The translations under genes were made by a program, and so were the position numbers. From an uncultured Solimonas sp. (GTDB lineage Bacteria > Pseudomonadota > Gammaproteobacteria > Nevskiales > Nevskiaceae), in the NCBI GenBank assembly GCA_946478985.1, contig CAMLDZ010000113.1, positions 1-9,884 on the forward strand: DNA of 9,884 nucleotides, read 5' to 3'. Under the pieces are notes generated by a model, which saw only the letters and a list, made by a program, of their open reading frames with translations, was not told the origin of the DNA and searched no databases. Below, piece by piece: positions 6,769 to 9,884 of the stretch; position 1 is the stretch's first letter; each line of letters begins with the position of its first letter.

Positions 6769-7929
6769 TTAAGGGGCCCTGGTCCCGGTTTGGCGCGCGA
6801 GGGGCGGTGCTGCGTTGCCGAAGCCGGCATTGCGTGCCTTGACGATCGCCTCGGCGCGCGTAGTGACGGCCAGCTTGTCGAAGATCCGCGTGATGTGATT
6901 GCGCACGGTCTTGACCTGCAGGCAGAGGCGGTCAGCGATCACGGCGTTGTCGAGACCGCTGGCGAGCAACTCCAGCAACTCGTGCTCACGCCGGGTCAGC
7001 ATCGCCAGGCGCGGTGGCGCGGGACTGGGGTCGGTCTTGCCGTGCCGGCCGGCGAACGTCGCCGCTTGGTCGCGCATCACGTCCATGACGAAAGCGATCA
7101 CTGCCTGTACCGGCTCGACCAGCCGTGATTCACGTCGATAGACCAGCCACATGTCGGTCGTCGCGAAAACCTTGGGGGTGAGCCGTACCAGGCCGGGCTC
7201 GGTGTCGCCGAGGATGCACGGCAGGATGGCGATGCCGGCGCCGCCCAGCGCGGCCGCGACCATGTCGGCCAGTTCGCGTACGCGTATCACGATGTGGGCG
7301 CCGGCAGCGTGCTGGGCCAGCCACTTGGCCGGCGGAATCGACATCCGGCTCGGATCGAGGCCGATGACCTCGTGCCCGTGCAGGTCCTCCGGATCGTCCG
7401 GCGGCGCGCGGCGTGCGAGATAAGCCGGTGCCGCATATAGCGAGTGCCCTGATTCACCGACCTTGCGTGCGACAAGGCCGTCATCGAAGACGCCGCTGCG
7501 CAGTGCCAGATCGGCTTCGCCCTTGCGCAGATCCACAGGCTGCGAGCCGCTCAGCAACTCCAGCGAGATTTCCGGATGGCGCGCGCGCAAGTCGCCGAGC
7601 CGCGCGGTGAACAGCCGCGTGATGCCGGACGGCATTGCCAGCCGCACGCGCCGCTTCTGCTGCTCGACCTCATCTTGGACTGCGGACACCGCGCGCTCCA
7701 CCAGCGTCACCAGCGGTTCCAGTCGCGCCGCCAGCGGAGTCGGCCGCAGGCCGTCTGTGCCACGCACGAACAGCGGTGCGCCGACGGTACGCTCCATCGC
7801 CGCCAGTCGGCGGCTGACGGTACTGTGCTCGACGCCCAGGGCGCGGGCCGCGCCCGCCAGCGAGCCGGTGCGGGCCAGCGCGCAGAAGTAGCGCAGGTCG
7901 TCCCAGTCGAAGGTCTTGATGTCGCTCAT
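6769..7929 (-). CDS. LysR-type regulator with extra C-terminal LuxR-type HTH
   Basis: This 386-residue regulator has two DNA-binding domains of different families. Residues 8-66 are a LysR winged helix-turn-helix (WDDLRYFCALARTGSLAGAA, then STVSRRLAAMERTVGAPLF). Residues about 92-292 are the LysR effector-binding domain (RLAMPSG, DLALRSG, LYAAPAYL, GAGIAILPC). After a Pro-rich linker, residues 311-371 are a LuxR/GerE domain (LTRREHELLELLASGLDNA, LQVKTVRNHITRIFDKL, TTRAEAIVKAR). Normal LysR proteins end near 300 residues, so the last 90 or so are an addition in one unbroken frame. The start is ATG 7929 (MSDIKTFDWDD); GTG 7971 would add 14 residues of no LysR character. No ribosome site is visible before 7929. 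It lies directly upstream of the haem lipoprotein operon on the same strand and diverges from the ABM gene; either could be a target. The ligand is unknown. Confidence 0.93.
   Translation of the reverse strand: MSDIKTFDWDDLRYFCALARTGSLAGAARALGVEHSTVSRRLAAMERTVGAPLFVRGTDGLRPTPLAARLEPLVTLVERAVSAVQDEVEQQKRRVRLAMPSGITRLFTARLGDLRARHPEISLELLSGSQPVDLRKGEADLALRSGVFDDGLVARKVGESGHSLYAAPAYLARRAPPDDPEDLHGHEVIGLDPSRMSIPPAKWLAQHAAGAHIVIRVRELADMVAAALGGAGIAILPCILGDTEPGLVRLTPKVFATTDMWLVYRRESRLVEPVQAVIAFVMDVMRDQAATFAGRHGKTDPSPAPPRLAMLTRREHELLELLASGLDNAVIADRLCLQVKTVRNHITRIFDKLAVTTRAEAIVKARNAGFGNAAPPLARQTGTRAP
6872..6923. repeat. 52-base exact direct repeat, copy 1 (in LysR-LuxR)
   Basis: This stretch is identical, base for base, to 8399-8450. 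It encodes most of the LuxR-type recognition region (LQVKTVRNHITRIFDKL), including 16 whole codons with no synonymous change. Outside it the two genes' HTH regions still resemble each other but differ at many positions. Confidence 0.95.
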
Positions 7930-7935
7930 GAGCGC

Positions 7936-7970
7936 GCATTCTATGCAAGCGACGGCCGTGCGGATTTGCA
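7936..7970. promoter_or_regulatory. Candidate operator in the divergent LysR/ABM gap
   Basis: Two nested inverted repeats lie between the divergent genes: GCAT-TCT-ATGC at 7936-7946, and TGCAA (7944-7948) with TTGCA (7966-7970) separated by 17 bases. LysR regulators usually bind imperfect dyads in such divergent gaps, so this is a reasonable autoregulatory site. It does not match a strict T-N11-A box. On the minus strand TAGAAT (7943-7938) could be a -10 element for the regulator, only 8 bases before its ATG, which would make a nearly leaderless message. No matching -35 is seen. Confidence 0.3.
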
Positions 7971-8037
7971 CGGCGCTGCGCGGTTGGAGGGAATCGACGC
8001 CTGCCTGGGCGCTGCCGATGATCGCGGCTCTTCACAT

Positions 8038-8043
8038 CAGGAG
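8038..8043 (+). promoter_or_regulatory. Ribosome binding site of the ABM-like gene
   Basis: CAGGAG lies 7 bases before the ATG at 8051. This selects that ATG over the upstream in-frame ATG at 7916, which would run through the regulator's start region. Confidence 0.65.
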
Positions 8044-8050
8044 CATCGCG

Positions 8051-8317
8051 ATGGCCGTCATCATCACCGTTGAAGTGCAGGGACAGACACAGGCCGGTTA
8101 CGACGGCATGTTGGCCTTACTGGCCGAGCGTGCACGCGCGGCGCCCGGGTTCATCCTGCACGGCGCCTATCCGTCCGCGGCTGGCTGGCGGGTCGTCGAG
8201 TTTTGGGCATCGAGGGTAGACGCCGACCGCTTCTTCACTCATAGCGTCGTTCCGCAATTGCCGCCCGGTGTGCGGCCCAAGCGCAGCGTGCAGGAGCTGC
8301 ACAGCCTGCTGCGCTGA
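8051..8317 (+). CDS. ABM-like small protein (dimeric alpha/beta barrel)
   Basis: This 88-residue protein resembles the antibiotic biosynthesis monooxygenase (ABM) fold. It has an N-terminal beta strand (AVIITVEVQG), a helix (YDGMLALLAERARAAPG), the strand FILHGAYP, then GWRVVEFWASRVDADRFF, which is the typical second half of such ferredoxin-like domains, and a tail (LPPGVRPKRSVQELHSLLR). Small ABM proteins work as dimers; some are cofactor-free oxygenases or haem-degrading enzymes, but many have no known activity, and no catalytic residue can be assigned here. The start is fixed by CAGGAG upstream. It is the only complete + strand gene in the window, divergent from the LysR-LuxR gene (121 bases between starts) and convergent with the hydrolase-LuxR gene (11 bases between stops). 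A divergent partner of a LysR gene is often its target, so control by the LysR-LuxR protein is likely but inferred. Confidence 0.8.
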   Translation: MAVIITVEVQGQTQAGYDGMLALLAERARAAPGFILHGAYPSAAGWRVVEFWASRVDADRFFTHSVVPQLPPGVRPKRSVQELHSLLR

Positions 8318-8328
8318 GTGCGGACTCG

Positions 8329-9396
8329 CTATCGGTTGTCGGTGCCCAGGCCCGCGTCGCGGGCGCGGACGATGGCCTCGGCGCGCGTGCGCACGCCGAG
8401 CTTGTCGAAGATCCGCGTGATGTGATTGCGCACGGTCTTGACCTGCAGGCCGAACTCGGCGGCGATCGCGGCGTTGTCGAGGCCGCGCGCGATTCGCTGC
8501 AGCAGTTCGTGCTCGCGTGCCGTCAGCCCGGCGATCGGCGCCGTCGCGCCGCCGGCGGCGCCGATGAAGCCGGCCACCGTCGCGCGGAACACGTCCCAGG
8601 CCGGCTCGCGCAGCAGGATGTGGTTGGCCGATTCCAGCGGCACGAAGCGTGCGCCGGGAATCTGTGCGGCGAGCAGGCGGCCCTCGTCGAACGGCACACG
8701 CTCATCGCTGCGTGCGTGCAGCACCAGCGTCGGGCAACGCACGCGTGTCGCCGCGTCCATCACGTCGATGCGGTTGAACACGTCCATGAAGCGGCCGGCG
8801 TTGTCCGGCGTCGTCGAGACGCGCTGCAATTCGTTGAACCACTGCAGCTGTTCGAGGCTGCCGCCGGGGATGAATTGCGCGGTGAAGACCTGGCGGAACG
8901 CGTGGCTCTTGCGACCCCAGCCGAGCTTGATCAGCTGTCCCATCGTCTCGGCTTCTTCGCGTTGCTGCGCTGAGCGGTCGCGCACCAGCCGGCCGCGGCC
9001 GTAGGCGCCGTAGAGCACCAGATGGCTGACGCGCTCGGGATGGCGCGCCGCGTAGGTCACCGCGACCGCTGCGCCCTGCGAGACACCGAGCAGCGGAAAG
9101 CGGCGTACGCCAACCGCGTCGACGACGGTCTCCAGATCGGCGACCCAGGACTCGAACGACAGATCGTCGACCTCCCAATCGGAGAGCCCGCAGCAGCGCT
9201 CGTCGTAGCGGATCAGCGTGTGTTGCGTGGAAAGGTCGCGTAGCCAGTGCCGCCAGACCGGGCTGTCCCAGTCGAACTCGATGTGACTGAGCCAGTTGGC
9301 GGCCTTGATCAGGACGGGCCCGCTGCCGCTGCTGGCGTAGGCGAGGCGCACACCGTCGCGCGCACGGGCGAAGCGGATCTGCTGGTCTAGAGACAC
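8329..9396 (-). CDS. Alpha/beta hydrolase with C-terminal LuxR-type HTH
   Basis: The product is about 355 residues. Residues 1-280 are an alpha/beta hydrolase: YDERxxGLSDW around 64-74, nucleophile elbow G104-V-S106-Q-G108, candidate acid D231 (HARSDERVPF) and catalytic H259 (ESANHILL), so the Ser-Asp-His triad looks intact. Residues 291-351 are a LuxR/GerE domain (LTAREHELLQRIARGLDNA, LQVKTVRNHITRIFDKL, RTRAEAIVRAR). Hydrolase-LuxR fusions of this type are known in proteobacteria; the enzyme-like domain is presumed to sense or process a small ester or lactone, but no ligand is established here. The start GTG 9396 (VSLDQQIRFARARDGVRLAY) matches where family members begin. It has only a weak GGGG-type ribosome site, and the frame extends upstream to 9549 with low-quality sequence. 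Its HTH nearly duplicates that of the LysR-LuxR neighbour. Cys68 stands where Gly is usual in the DERGCG-type motif. Confidence 0.9.
   Translation of the reverse strand: MSLDQQIRFARARDGVRLAYASSGSGPVLIKAANWLSHIEFDWDSPVWRHWLRDLSTQHTLIRYDERCCGLSDWEVDDLSFESWVADLETVVDAVGVRRFPLLGVSQGAAVAVTYAARHPERVSHLVLYGAYGRGRLVRDRSAQQREEAETMGQLIKLGWGRKSHAFRQVFTAQFIPGGSLEQLQWFNELQRVSTTPDNAGRFMDVFNRIDVMDAATRVRCPTLVLHARSDERVPFDEGRLLAAQIPGARFVPLESANHILLREPAWDVFRATVAGFIGAAGGATAPIAGLTAREHELLQRIARGLDNAAIAAEFGLQVKTVRNHITRIFDKLGVRTRAEAIVRARDAGLGTDNR
8399..8450. repeat. 52-base exact direct repeat, copy 2 (in hydrolase-LuxR)
   Basis: This is the partner of 6872-6923, in the same orientation and the same position of the LuxR-type domain. 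The copies are about 1.5 kb apart. Identity breaks at both ends, where codons for the same or similar residues differ. Confidence 0.95.
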
Positions 9397-9559
9397 ATGG
9401 AACCCCGGATGAAGCGCACAGAAGGAGCGGGCGGCTCGCCGCGTGCCGATCTGAGCCGACTTTGCAGCAGTTCGGCAATCGGCCACCGGGCGGCGGTGTG
9501 ACGGAAATCTCCTCGCCCGCACGACTGGCGCCGCTTTCGCAGGCCGCAACGGAGAAATG

Positions 9560-9576
9560 CCCCTGCTGTTCAGGGG
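9560..9576 (-). terminator. Possible terminator after bioA
   Basis: On the minus strand CCCCTG, a 5-base loop and CAGGGG form a perfect 6-base-pair GC stem 9 bases after the bioA stop. It is followed by GCATTTCTCC, which is only weakly T-rich, so intrinsic termination is uncertain. The remaining gap to the hydrolase start (9397-9559) shows no gene or clear promoter. Confidence 0.35.
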
Positions 9577-9585
9577 GCGCGACTT

Positions 9586-9884
9586 TCAGTTCTGCGTCGC
9601 CCGCCGCACACCCTCGGTCGCCACCTCGCAGATGCGTTCGATCTCCTTCGGCGAGGTGATGTACGGCGGCATGAAGTAGATGACATTGCCGAGCGGCCGC
9701 AGCAGCACGCCCTGTTCCAGCGCGTACTGGTAGACGCGCAGGCCGCGGCGTTCCTCGGCCGGGTAGGGCTCGCGCGAGCGGATGTTCTTCGCCATCTCGA
9801 TCGCCAGGATCATGCCCTGCTGGCGGATTTCGGCGACGTGCGGATGCGTGCGCAGCTCCTCGGTGCGGCGCCACATCAGGTCGG
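9586..9884 (-). CDS. bioA: Adenosylmethionine-8-amino-7-oxononanoate aminotransferase, C-terminal part
   Basis: The frame enters from the right edge and ends at TGA 9588-9586, giving about the last 99 residues of the protein. The tail GVLLRPLGNVIYFMPPYITS is a close match in kind to the BioA C-terminus (RPFG and LIYLMPPYI in E. coli), with the RPxG arginine that in BioA contacts the substrate carboxylate. The preceding VAEIRQQGMILAIEMAK is the usual class III aminotransferase small-domain strand. BioA is a PLP enzyme that converts KAPA to DAPA with S-adenosylmethionine as amino donor, in cytosolic biotin synthesis. The PLP lysine and the N-terminal two thirds are outside the window. Another class III aminotransferase is possible but the MPPYI motif favours BioA. 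It is transcribed toward the hydrolase-LuxR gene, 189 bases away, with a weak hairpin between. Confidence 0.88.
   Translation of the reverse strand, partial: DLMWRRTEELRTHPHVAEIRQQGMILAIEMAKNIRSREPYPAEERRGLRVYQYALEQGVLLRPLGNVIYFMPPYITSPKEIERICEVATEGVRRATQN

Noticed and set aside
6592..7971. Shared ATTTGCAC at 6592-6599 and 7964-7971 as a common operator
   Set aside because: An 8-base match with one copy sitting on the lipoprotein start codon is easily chance; there is no matching dyad at the first site.
7916..8050. Upstream in-frame ATG for the ABM-like gene
   Set aside because: The added 45 residues have no ABM character and overlap the LysR start; the ATG at 8051 has a good ribosome site and matches the family's beginning.
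8702..9874. 390-codon minus-strand frame across bioA and the hydrolase gene
   Set aside because: It bridges two recognisable genes in a different frame, and its sequence is Arg/Pro/Ala-rich without any motif.

Overview
The window is uniformly GC-rich DNA, densely packed with genes, from a Gram-negative bacterium. It carries a TonB-dependent outer-membrane receptor, an outer-membrane-type lipoprotein and a BioA of the enteric type. The gene content fits a high-GC proteobacterium, probably gammaproteobacterial, but no sequence here fixes the genus. There are no RNA genes, insertion sequences, CRISPR arrays or gene gaps over 300 bases.

Layout, left to right. (1) Positions 1-68 hold the last 21 codons of an unidentified + strand gene. 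(2) Positions 75-6593 hold four minus-strand genes that look like one operon, in transcription order: an 832-residue lipoprotein joining a YVTN-type beta-propeller to a di-haem cytochrome c peroxidase/MauG-like domain; a polytopic DUF1624 membrane protein (heparan-alpha-glucosaminide N-acetyltransferase-like), overlapping it by 4 bases; a TonB-dependent receptor starting 2 bases later; and a 127-residue four-helix membrane protein resembling haem-copper oxidase subunit I. (3) Just upstream, also on the minus strand, lies a LysR-type regulator with an extra LuxR-type helix-turn-helix at its C-terminus. (4) Diverging from it on the + strand is an 88-residue ABM-like (dimeric alpha/beta barrel) protein. 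(5) Converging on that is an alpha/beta hydrolase that also ends in a LuxR-type helix-turn-helix. (6) At the right edge, minus strand, is the C-terminal part of bioA (biotin synthesis).

The main observation is that two regulators of unrelated families, LysR and alpha/beta hydrolase, lie 0.4 kb apart and carry almost the same C-terminal LuxR DNA-binding domain. About 46 of 61 residues agree, and a 52-base DNA stretch covering the predicted recognition helix is identical. This suggests recent domain duplication, or gene conversion, and possible recognition of the same operator by proteins with different sensors.

The operon proposes a cell-envelope function: a receptor importing an unknown substrate, a periplasm-facing haem lipoprotein doing redox chemistry, and two inner-membrane proteins. 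Neither the substrate nor the reaction can be read from the sequence.
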